Source: Trichostrongylus colubriformis
Taxonomy: Eukaryota > Nematoda > Chromadorea > Rhabditida > Trichostrongylidae
Reading direction: 5' to 3'
NCBI GenBank assembly: GCA_963978905.1
Contig: OZ022257.1
Span: 53,090,873-53,154,872 of the forward strand
DNA length: 64,000 bases
Shown in pieces: positions 51,516 through 61,235 of this stretch. Made by a program: the position numbers and the translations under genes. How positions within the stretch are numbered: the first letter of the stretch is position 1; each line of letters begins with the position of its first letter. The notes beneath the pieces were generated by a model. That model was given only the letters and a program-made list of their open reading frames with translations, was not told the DNA's origin and searched no databases.

Positions 51516-52689
51516 TAGAATCATACCAGAAACCATGCCAATACTGCGAATATCCGTCGGTTTTGAGTTTTACCCCTTATCTCGGTACCATGAGCTGTAG
51601 AAATCTGCTGCTGGTTCTCAAGCAAGCTCACTAATGAGAGGGAATCCTTGACCGATCCAAGCACCGCTACATGTGCAACCCTTGTGTGCATCGAATACAT
51701 CCAGTTAGGTCACCGCACCACGCTATCTGGGTCACCGCTCACTGTAGGCTTCTTGCTAGCCCTTATGAGTCGGCCCAATTTGCAACGAAACGAGAGAGGA
51801 GCTTGTCCTGCACGGTGACTCGAAGCGAGTGCCGCGTCATGTATATGGGCACTCCCAAAACCTCTCCGCTGCCTTCACACTCGACATGCTAACAGCTGCT
51901 ATGAGCTGCCATCGAGAAATCGCTGGCGCACTTTACCATTCTGTCTCTCTTTTAAGTGTACACTATCTTATTAAGAGTCACCGATGCTGTTTAGACTTCT
52001 TGCTGTTGTGTGAACAGCGCTAGAATGCAATAGCTGAAACTATGGCTTTTAATTCTCCACTACGGAAAATTAGAAATATACCACATTAAAGTACAGTAAC
52101 AATGTGAAACGGCTGAGACACTTTACAACTTTTTCGAAACTCACGTAAATTACAGCCTGACTTTGTTCTTCCATAGGTCTATTATCAACGCTTGCACTTG
52201 CACCTTGCCAAAATTATTGACAATTCCTCAAACTCGCTTTCCAACCAACTACACCATCATAATGTGACGGAAATGATAGAAATGTCTTATATGCTAGTAA
52301 GTGAATTAATACAATCACTGAATAATTCGTAATCAATAGCTTGTCATTGAAAAGACTCTCTTAAGGAAGCAGAAAAATTGGAAAACCATATACTATGTAT
52401 AAAATGACTTCCATAAGCTCTTCCACGGCCGATTAAAAATAATCCAAAAATGTAAATTTAATAAATGGGTGGGTAATCTTTTCAGTAGCAAATATTGAAG
52501 GTACCGTCAAAGGTACTTTTGGAATAGAGGTCTGTGATGTGGCTCCAGCAGCAATCCCGTCAAATCAGTACGACGTACGCGTTTCTGACGCAGAAGGTTG
52601 CGATAATTGACACATAACGGATTTCGCCCCTAAATTCAGACCATTTTAGTGTGCAGCACGTGTGTAGTGAAGGCGTTCAGGGCTCCACC
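51516..52689. other. No supported gene
   Basis: AT-rich beyond 52020. Short frames only. Confidence 0.45.
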
Positions 52690-52825
52690 CCTTCCACCGC
52701 CATCACAGGAGTCTTATTCTGGTCTTTCAGGGCACCCCCGGGCAGCTACGAGCTGTGTTGTTAAGAGCCTCCTCCCTTCCACCGCATGACAGGAGTCTTA
52801 TTTCGGCCTTTCAGGGCACCCCATA
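52690..52825. repeat. Direct duplication, about 80-bp spacing
   Basis: CCCTTCCACCGCCATCACAGGAGTCTTATT ... CTTTCAGGGCACCCC is repeated as CCCTTCCACCGCATGACAGGAGTCTTATT ... CTTTCAGGGCACCCC. A third, weak echo (GTAGAGGTCTTATTCCGG ... GGGGCAC) lies near 52935-52967. Confidence 0.8.
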
Positions 52826-53099
52826 AGCCACAAAATTGCCAGGGTTACCGTGGCCGCGCCATTCCATTACATTTCGCGCATGCGGCATACTTGTAACTGG
52901 GCGCGACCATCGTAACCCCATGTCTTTTGCCGTAGAGGTCTTATTCCGGCGTCTCAACGGGGCACTGACTTCATCGATTCATCAACTACGTAACTAATCA
53001 AGATCTTTATTACATCAGCTAAATGGAATAATTACATTGAATGGAAACATTCATTATAAACATTAAAACCAGAATTTTGAAGTTATATAGAAGCATCAG
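52826..53099. other. No gene seen
   Basis: Nothing supported apart from the weak third repeat echo. Confidence 0.4.
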
Positions 53100-53335
53100 T
53101 AATATAGGTGGACGTAGATAGAAAGTATCTTGTTTCTCACGAACGTTTTTAATCTTCAAAATTAGAAAAAAACGAAAACTTCCAGAATTACTACTTGTTG
53201 ATAATACTTGTTCCCTTTTATTTGGCATCTAGCAAAAGGCCAATGTTGCTCAGTTAATTCTTTTTGATTTTAGAGGACTCATTGTTCCACTTCTCACATT
53301 TTTACTCTGTCTCTCTTTCTCATGAATTCTTACTA
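53100..53335 (+). repeat. Segmental direct repeat, copy 1
   Basis: CGTAGATAGAAAGTATCTTG, CTCACGAACGTTTTT, ACTTGTTCCCTTTTATTTGG, GGCCAATGTTGCTCA and TCATGAATTCTTA recur in the same order at 53760-53948. About 75-85% alike by eye. No gene is evident. Confidence 0.8.
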
Positions 53336-53759
53336 AAGCACGGGATTTTGAAGTGGAGCCGTGTGCGCACACGCTTGGGGAACAGTCGAATGCATGATGC
53401 TGTAGTAGGAAATTCTCAAGTGTTCAGATCCTGAGAAAAAGTGAGAGGGAGTGACTTGGGATGTCGTGGAAGCCACGTAAAATGACTGAGAAGGTTCTGG
53501 TGTCGTGTAGGGATTGAACACAGGCGCGTTAGAGCCCATGTAGAGTGTAGAACCAGGTGGTTGTGCAGTGCTTATGAGCCAAGTGTCAAATTGTCCACCG
53601 AGAATGTGGAAACGAAGGGGCTCTGGTAAAGATGGTCGCAGCGTTCATTGGATATCATGCTCATGCAAAACAGACACGGTGTGTCGTGCTATGTATTAAC
53701 AAAAAAGCGAGAGGACATGCTCTGCTTTTGGGCGATTGAAAATTGCCATTGCTCCCAGA
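53336..53759. other. Spacer between segmental repeats; no gene seen
   Basis: An antisense frame at 53333-53539 (68 codons) shows no motif. Confidence 0.4.
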
Positions 53760-53948
53760 ATCTTTGCTCACGTAGATAGGAAGTATCTTGTTCCTCACGA
53801 ACGTTTTTGGACTCGGATATCAGAAAATCAGAAAACTACTGAATTACTCCTCGTGAATACATACTTGTTCCCTTTTATTTGGCTTCTAGAAAGAGGCCAA
53901 TCTTGCTCAAATAGTTCTTTTCCTCCCTTTCACTCATGAATTCTTATT
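53760..53948 (+). repeat. Segmental direct repeat, copy 2
   Basis: Second copy of the block at 53100-53335; it lacks part of the 3' section before TCATGAATTCTTA. The offset is about 655 bp. Confidence 0.8.
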
Positions 53949-54525
53949 CCAATTAATTTTGCGAATCTCTCTTTATCCCGATTTGATTCCACGCTTTCTG
54001 TTCCTTGCGCTGTAGATCTTGACGTAAGCGAAGGCAATTAGGAAGGTCATCCCTTGGGTGCATTCGTAGAGGTGCGAAGTAATTGGGGAAAGTGCGAGAC
54101 AGGAGTCGTGGAAGGTCAATCCTGACTAAAGACCCCCTCCCGGCTCCCCTCTTCCGCGTTAGCCGCTGCGAGGGACGAGGGACGCGTTCCCGCACCGCCG
54201 CGGGAAGCTCCTCCGGCGTCATTGGACTGCTGACGCAAGGGGCGAAAATCGCGCGCGGCCACCAATGCTACTGGCCTGCATCGCCGCGTGCGAAAATCGT
54301 CGTGTACGGAGCTCGCTCTTTCGGGGCTCGCACCAGCTTCGCCGGAAGTCTGTGGGGGGAGAAGGGGGGGGCGGGTAGGGGGGGGGAAGGAATGCGGCTC
54401 TCCCTTCGCGGCTCGTGGCCGGGTACCGCCGACCAGAAGCTTCTGGGGATACGGCTTGCCTCTTCGGGGTCGCGCCAGCTTCGCCGAAAGCTTGTTCCTT
54501 TTTCAGGCAGGCGTCTTTTCTAGAT
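53949..54525. repeat. GC-rich tract with internal duplication and G-runs
   Basis: GCTCGCTCTTTCGGGGCTCG ... ACCAGCTTCGCCGGAAG and GCTTGCCTCTTCGGGGTCGCG ... CCAGCTTCGCCGAAAG are two diverged copies. Between them lies a G-rich stretch (54354-54390) with many runs of four or more G. A 146-codon frame spans the region but is best explained by base composition. Confidence 0.6.
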
Positions 54526-54954
54526 CATATTAAATTGTGATTGCGCAAAAGTCAAAGAGCTCAGAATATGCTTTTGGGTACAGAAAACAACGATTCCGTC
54601 TAAGTCTGTTAACCGACGCAACGGAGTTCCAACATCACATTCTCGTGAAAAAGGAGTTTTGGATTCGTAGCTAGGTATCCATATAAACAGGAAAGAGGAA
54701 AAAGGAATTTTGGTTCCGTCACTAAGTATCCATATCAACAGTTGAAAGAGATACGTTTTGCAACAACTACTACGCAACACTTCAACACTGCCAAAATTAT
54801 TTTTTATTGCAAAATATGACTTATTTTTGGGATCACTCGGTCCCAGGGCTAGAGAAAACTTTACAAATTCGGTCGTAGAATCGTTCCACAAAGTTATAAA
54901 GCACGTCTGAGCTCAGCGTGTCACGAAGCAAAACGCATAGTGGAAGCAAAAATT
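54526..54954. other. No supported gene
   Basis: A minus-strand frame of 123 codons (54520-54891) contains an internal near-repeat (ATATAAACAGG / ATATCAACAGT contexts). No motif recognised. Confidence 0.4.
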
Positions 54955-55155
54955 TACGTAAGTAGTCTCCGACCACGGCGGACGAAGGGGCGGACATTCA
55001 CTATGAGACCAGCTTCCTCTTCCTCTGGGGAGCCGTATCTTAGCCGGATTCATACTTTCTCACGTGCAACTTCGCATGCGGCCTTCTTAGGCAAATACAA
55101 AATAAATATTTGGGTAACAGGGAGCAGATTGGTTTTCCGTACAGGATTTTTAAAG
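54955..55155 (+). repeat. Half copy of foldback family R1
   Basis: Contains TCTCCGACCACGGCGGACG, TATCTTAGCCGGATTCA, CGCATGCGGCC and GGCAAATACAAAATAAATATTTGGGTAACAG, i.e. the right half of the 7463-7883 type element. The left half is missing. Confidence 0.65.
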
Positions 55156-55667
55156 AGCTTTCAAACGGAGTCAAGTATGCCTACTGAGCCATTATGACCT
55201 GTGGAGACGAAGTAATATCGGAGCTCATAGTACGTGCTATCCTGCTTTTGACGAAGCGCCCTGCTCACTTAAAGAAATCTACGGGATTGAGAACATCTTC
55301 TCAGTGAAACCTTGTGAAGTGTCTATGCAACAAAGGTTTTCTCTGATAGAGACATTTGGATGCACTATGGAGTACTACGCATTCAATGTTCATGCATGGG
55401 GAACCTTTTTTCTTCAACTCTTTGGTACAATCATCGCATTCGATGCGTGCTGGGGTACGGTAGAGTAACAGTGGCACCGAACTTGAGACGGGTGTGTTTA
55501 TGACACGCCCATTTTTTGCAGGCCACCATCGCGAAGCCGATGGGGGTGCTGTACTCGACATACTAATCGAAAGCGTGCTCTGGCCTCGGATAGCAAGTAT
55601 GAAGCTGGTCGCTGTGGTGAAGAGGCACAGCAGAGTATGACATATTCAGAAACTACCCACCAAATTA
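55156..55667. other. No supported gene
   Basis: Short frames only between the R1 half copy and the mariner. Confidence 0.4.
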
Positions 55668-56514
55668 TTAGGTTGAACCATAATTTCTGTTACACTTTTT
55701 ATTTTTCTTGTGGAAAACTGTGGAAGCTTCTGGAACATTTGGTAGTGGGGGGTATATAAAGCGAGTGAAAAGGACTACTGATTAACACATTCATATTCTC
55801 TATGGCTTCAACTAGCAGTGAATTTACGGCAATATCGCGAAAGTTGCGAAATTCACGAACACCGCCTCGGTTCCTCAGCATGCGAGGCCACTAACAAAAT
55901 TAACCAGTCGATGGACCCAGGTACTGTCTCTCATATGGCGGCAGCCCGATGGCTCGATCGGCTCAAATTGGAACAGGAAAAATTTCAAAAATTGCATTGA
56001 GAAAAAAACTTTTTTTGGAAATTCTCAAAAAAATAGGAAACTGTTACCATTCAACACGACAGCCTCTGCCGATCTCTACTGCAGGCAATTGGACACCGGA
56101 GCGGCAAAACTTGCCGGAAAAATGGACCAAGACTTCTTCCTCCACGACAACGCTCACCCACATGTGGCAAAGTTGGCGTGTCAAAGGATCCAGGTCCTTG
56201 GTTAAACGAAGGTCCCCCGTCCACCGTAATCTCCGGGCATGGCCCCAACTGACTACCACCTATTCCTATCTCTGACCCACTTCCCTGACGGACGGCAGTT
56301 CAATGATGAGGATGATCTCAAAATCGACCTCCAGACTCTCTTCAACCAGAAATCCCCAGACTTCTATAAGCAAGGCATCTGTCATCTCCCTATTCGCTGG
56401 CATTATATTGTTGATTATATGATACATATTTTGTTGACTGAAGTTAGACACAAACTAAGAAAAATAAATTTGAAATTTTTCGTCAAATGTAACAGAAATT
56501 ATGGTTCAACCTAA
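55668..56514 (+). mobile_element. Internally deleted mariner with intact ends
   Basis: The ends begin TTAGGTTGAACCATAATTTC and are exact inverses over 27 bp (55668-55694 and 56488-56514). TA flanks both sides (55666-55667, 56515-56516). Length is 847 bp, about 430 bp short of a typical mariner. The well-kept terminal repeats suggest it could have been mobilised in trans fairly recently. Transposase remnants are described separately. Confidence 0.95.
55818..56465 (+). pseudogene. Mariner transposase with central deletion
   Basis: The first HTH is readable (HRLGSSACEATNKINQSMDP, VSHMAAARWLDRLKLEQEKF). About 430 bp are then missing, which removes the second HTH and the DEKW aspartate. The core resumes with YCRQLDTGAAKLAGKMDQDF and LHDNAHPHVAK (second catalytic Asp kept). 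After a TGA and a frame shift come MAPTDYHLFLSLTHFPDGRQ, NDEDDLKIDLQT and GICHLPIRWHYIVD. Typical mariner C-terminal order; not functional. Confidence 0.92.
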
Positions 56515-56639
56515 TATTTAGAGTCACAAATTCAGGCCACTTCTTATTATAAAAAAGCGGATTTACTTGAAAGCAGGATAAGATTCAAAGACTTTCCGGT
56601 GTAGGGTTAAACATTGACCCCTCCAGCTTTGAGGACCAA
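56515..56639. other. Spacer, no gene seen
   Basis: Short unique sequence after the mariner's TA flank. Confidence 0.4.
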
Positions 56640-57475
56640 TTCTTGCGAACGACTTAGCAAGAGCAACCTCAGCCTTGTCATCATGGATGCCTCTGACCCT
56701 CTTGGTAGAGTCGACACAATGAGGCTAGCTGTGGCAAACAAGTTTCGACACTTTCAAACCACGGCAATCCCAATACCTCGCAAACCGATGCCGTCGAAGA
56801 GGTGATTTTTAGAGAACCTCTCGAATTGGCTGAGAGCCTGTATCCCGAGTTGTTTGACCTCTCAGAAAATGGATATGACACTTGTTTAGCACAAAATCGC
56901 CTGGCCCCTTTGCCCACAGGTGCCGATGCCGAAGTGTGGCGCATCATCAAACTCGCCCACAACTTGTCCTAGGAGGTAATATGACCTGAGTAAGAATAAC
57001 AATTTGTTCTGCGCAAATCCGCATAAACCTCAAGACACAGACGCCAGCAGCCCTTGATGATCAACCTCATTTTGGCACCGGGGGCAGCATCAGACGGTTC
57101 CACAGCAAACAGGTGGCGAATTCGTATTCTACGAGTCGAACAACCCCGGATTACAAGTGTTCAGCGAATCAAAAGGTTCTCCAAAAATCGCCTCTTCGAT
57201 GGCGCCGGTTTAAGAGGGGCATGACCTGAGTAAGAATAACAATTTGTTCTGTGCAAATCTGCATAAACCCCGAGACACAGACGCCAGCTGCCCTTGATGA
57301 TCAACCTCATTTTGGCACCGGTGGCAGCATCAGACGATTCCACAACAAACAGGTGGCGATTTCGTATTCTACGAGTCGAACAACCCCGGATTACAAGTGT
57401 TCAGCGAATCAAAAGGTTCTCCAAAAATCGCCTCTTCGATGGCGCCGGTTTAAGAGGGGCTAGGGCTGCTGAGGT
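56640..57475. repeat. Inverted plus tandem repeat cluster
   Basis: Two near-identical 240-bp units stand in tandem (56981-57220 and 57221-57460). The stretch about 56795-56965 is an older, diverged inverse of the same unit: GAAGAGGTGATTTTTAGAGAAC there versus GAAGAGGCGATTTTTGGAGAAC on the minus strand of the units. In the older copy the plus strand is open and reads VIFREPLELAESLYPELFDL then SENGYDTCLAQNRLAPLPTG, so the repeat may derive from a coding sequence. No family recognised. Confidence 0.85.
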
Positions 57476-58165
57476 TGATTTGGGTAAATAGCGCCTGAGT
57501 TGCTACTCCTTACTGCCTCAGAAGAAGTGGGTATCGAAAATGACTCAATGATGTGTAGGGATCAGAATAAAGCAATTTCTTGAGGGAATTTTTCAAAAAA
57601 CTACCTCATTTTCTAAACCCACTGAACCCTACTGATTATTGGCAATACTATACGTACATATGTGTTGTTGGTATACTGCTAAAAAGTGGTGTCAAAAAGC
57701 GCCATCAATTAGCAACCATATTTTGTACTATTTTGCAATTTGACACTGACACCGGCTGCAGAGTATGGTTATCGATATCGACCAAAAATATGAAAGTTTA
57801 ATTAAAGTGAGGGGAGACGCGAAATTTTCACCGACGTTGAAGCTCCCTTTCCTCCTTAGGCCTAAGCTAAAGCAGATGAGACAGCTGCTTTGGCAGATGC
57901 TTTTCCAGGTAGTAGGAGGAGATATGAATTTTAGTTTAAACCTGGGCACAGAAGGACCTTTGTCGGTGAAGAGTTCCTTCTCCGTCCCTCTCGCTTCAAT
58001 TGACCCAATATGATATGCATCAACGTAGAAAGAGGTCTAACTGGATGGATATCAAGCTGGAATTCGACTGTTGAACACAACTGCACTACCACCACTGAAC
58101 ACCCTTCTAATGATCGATGATGATTTCTGCATGAATGTTTGCGAATTTTTTGGGATTTTGCAAAT
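57476..58165. other. No proven gene
   Basis: A plus-strand frame 57765-58013 (82 codons, ATG) reads KFSPTLKLPFLLRPKLKQMR; the antisense is also open. No motif recognised. Confidence 0.4.
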
Positions 58166-58203
58166 CGTCAACTATATTAAATGAAGTCAACTATATTAAA
58201 TGA
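58166..58203. repeat. 19-bp tandem duplication
   Basis: GTCAACTATATTAAATGA occurs twice, at 58167 and 58186. Confidence 0.9.
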
Positions 58204-59744
58204 TTGCGATAGATAACACATCAGATTTCGCTCGTGAAGTTCCATTGTGACTGACTGGTGCTCTCAGCTAAAAACAAGCCAAGTTTTTGGCTTCGATTAG
58301 AAGTTCATCACATCGAACTAATCATTCAGTCAATGCGTGCCAAAGAGAACAGGGATTTCATGGCCGACAGTTCGGTCAAAGTGATAACTGTTCAAATTTG
58401 GACTATTCTAAGCATTATGCCACAGAGTTGCTTAAGAATGATCTCTCTCGTCAAAGTACGCCTCGCCACGTTTTGCCTGAAAGTAAGACAGGCTGTGCTG
58501 TTAGAGAACCCCTTCAGAAATCACGAAGAACGAGCTTCAAGACTATTGTGAAAAAATAGAGTTCCCAAAAAAACAGAAGAAGTAGTGATTAAAATTTTGG
58601 GAAAGCGATAAGATGGCACGAAAAAATACAGACACAAAAAAGGAGTAACACTTGTTTGATAAAGCCATCAAACAGTTGGGAATCAGGTGATGGCAAAAAA
58701 AGTATGGAAAGCGCGAGCCAAAAGGAGGTTTGCGGAGAGGTGAATGGAAACTTTCAAGGGAATAAAAGAGCTGAAAAAATGAGTAAAAGTAGAAATAATT
58801 GCAAGAAATCAACGGGGAAACCGTACAGATTGAAGGATAGCAACAAGGTGAAATCGATTCTTGCATCCGAGTATTTCTTGTTTTTTTATTTATTTTTATT
58901 TTATCAGTGGATCTGAGAAGGATTCAGTTAACCCAGGGGGAGCTCACACACAAACAAATGCGGACGTCCCCTCTCGCAATATCTGCTACTTTTTTGAAAG
59001 AATTACACAATCTTGAAACAGTGTGCGCAAGTGAGTATATAGCTTTGAGGCCGCGGTCTATGGGCTTAGGGCGATCCAATACGGTAGGCGGTTTTAGCTA
59101 CTGCACCTTTATCACGGTTTGGTATATCGAATAAGTAGCTCGGAAAGCCTCTTATCAGTTCGATACTTTCAAGCTCTTGAACTAAAGTTGAACAGTGAGT
59201 AGCTAGCTGTGCCTATGCGTTGTTTCCCATGGAAGCCATTTATTTTTTTTCCCCATCAGTGGATTTTCAGAGTCACCACTGGAGACGACGGGAGAAGTAT
59301 GAAAAAGCTGCGAAAACGTCTCCCACTTATAAAGCGTTTTCAAGGATAAGATTATAATGAAGTTTATATTATTATAGCCGCCTTGCCTGAATGCGTTTGA
59401 CATGATGGGGCGGTTACCGACGGCTCAGTAGTCGTGGAGGGTGGGGTAACGCTGGAATGGCTGGCCTATTACTAGCTAGCTTCGTGGTCTGCATCATCCT
59501 AAAGTGATTCCAGGATGCAAAAGCACGTCCTCGAAAAGTATCACTGCTTAGACGGTTCTCCTTCTCGAACTTTTGGCCATTTTTTCTCCCTCTTTACGCG
59601 TCTGACCCCTCAGGAGGGACGCCGCTCTTTTCTCCATAGAGCAAAGCTCAGAAGCATTTTGTATCACTAAATTGACTCGAGCAGGAATTTCAGAAAACTC
59701 AATTTTTCTCTTTGGATATTTTTTGAACAATCAAAAAAAGTAAT
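58204..59744. other. No supported gene
   Basis: Overlapping frames near 58258-58559 and 58543-58866 without motifs. AT-rich low complexity near 58876-58905 (TTTATTTATTTTTATTTTAT). Confidence 0.45.
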
Positions 59745-59850
59745 TTTTTAGAAGTTTTGATTTTTCTTGACTGCTGATTTTCACCGCGCGCACGAAGCTG
59801 AAGTTGTTACCAGGGAGCTTTTGTTCCTAGTTCAGCATCCTTGTAATAAA
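59745..59850 (+). repeat. Repeat family R8, copy 4 (tRNA core absent)
   Basis: TTTTGATTTTTCTTGACTGCTGATTTTCACCGCG, then GAGCTTTTGTTCCTAGTTCAGCATCCTTGTAA, correspond to the two flanks of the 31.6-31.87 kb repeat, again joined without the tRNA-like middle. Confidence 0.55.
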
Positions 59851-60644
59851 AAGAAGGATAGTTATACGTCCTAGTTCGACCTAAACAAAGCTCCAAAAAT
59901 TTCTACCTTTCTCTCATATGCCCTACCGGCCCCTAAAATCAGTCACATTACTGTTAAACGACTGTGCTCAAGAAGGCTATGCAAATTTATCGTTCCTTCA
60001 ATCGATCTCGATCAGCAGTTTCAAAAGACACCGGAAGGTGGTCATTTCAGCCTACGGTAAAACTACCGTGAGCTTGCAGTTCGTTGGGTTGCAGACAATG
60101 AACACATGGCACCTACTGAGACGTCGAGTGGAATTGAATGGATTTTCTTCACCACGAACACCTTCCTTTCTTACCCTTTCGTTTATTTTCCAATTGATTG
60201 TTTCCTTTAAATGCCGCTGTTTGTCATTTCAATTATTTCGTTCACATAAATGAAATACTCCCTACGGGACAACAAATGACATCTTCTACAGCGAACAACT
60301 CGGAAAGTTGATGCTGCAGTTTGAAGGGATGCGCGGGAGATGCGAATACCGGCTTTAACCCCTAAATGATCGTTTTGAAACGATTATTTCTTCCTAATTT
60401 CCTTTTTCTCTCGACCCCTCCTGGTCCCTTTGAATTCCTCGTCCACCGTAGCCACTGTGTATAGAACGATGTGCTGCTACACGGCGCAAGAAAAATTCAG
60501 CAGCTGCTAATTTTTCCCGCGAAAACTCGTTTAGTTGCCGATACGAGTAGCTTTTTACGTGCGAAAAATACCACGCGCTCTGATCCGCAACCTTTTTCCT
60601 GCCGTAATAATGTAATTTTCAAAATGTGCACTTCCTTGGTTCAG
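59851..60644. other. No supported gene
   Basis: A plus-strand ATG frame at 59918-60253 (111 codons) has no recognisable domain. No splice-consistent model found. Confidence 0.4.
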
Positions 60645-61235
60645 TGTTGACCCCGATGTTGTGCGTGACCGAAAGAGCGAGGGCACCTCGAGCCGATGTT
60701 CTCCTGTTGAAAAATAAGCAGACCTATCTTGGTCTTTGTGCAGTCCTGGAACTACTAGACATGGAGAGCTCCCCATACAGTAATCCATGAGCCGCTAATG
60801 GATTTGCAGCGAATTTTAGAAAATCTATGACTGCAGCCATGGATGTGATGATCAAAGCACATGGTCGGCGACATCCTATGCAGTGCATGTCGCTTCATTT
60901 TAGGCAGCGAAAAACGAGCGGTGAACTGTGAAGTTTGTTCGGTGAAGAGCGAAGCGCAACGTTTTGTGACGCTTTCAAGGAAAAAACCGCTATCGACGTC
61001 GACGAGTGGTGTGGAGGGTGCAGGCAGGAAGGGGATGGGAAAAAGTGTGCATTTTATGTGGACGAGGAGCGGGGCGTTCCAGTTCAGCAGCACTGCTCGG
61101 TCACACGCATCCCCGATTGAAACGCTAACCAACAGAGAAAGAGACAGCGCGGTTCGAATGAGAGAACGAACGACCGATAAAAGCAGAAAAAACTGTCAAC
61201 TATTCCATATGGTGAGGGACGTGCATTTGTGCTAA
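60645..61235 (+). CDS. Possible gene fragment with CxxC pairs, unknown product
   Basis: An exon-like block 60645-60779 (acceptor CTTGGTTCAG, donor CATACA|GTAATC) reads MLCVTERARAPRADVLLLKN then KQTYLGLCAVLELLDMESS. A 57-bp intron could join it in phase at 60837. Separately, an ATG frame 60861-61235 (124 codons) reads DILCSACRFILGSEKRAVNC then EVCSVKSEAQRF, a CxxC-x12-CxxC pattern suggestive of metal binding. A third, overlapping frame ending at 61120 reads AIDVDEWCGGCRQEGDGKKC. These frames cannot all be translated together, and the minus strand is open as well (60755-61132). It could be a frameshifted pseudogene or one real frame plus shadows. Confidence 0.3.

Noticed and set aside
54083..54523. 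146-codon GC-rich plus-strand frame
   Set aside because: It lies in a GC-rich, internally duplicated, G-run-containing tract that keeps frames open by composition. The protein is Arg/Gly/Ser-rich without a motif.
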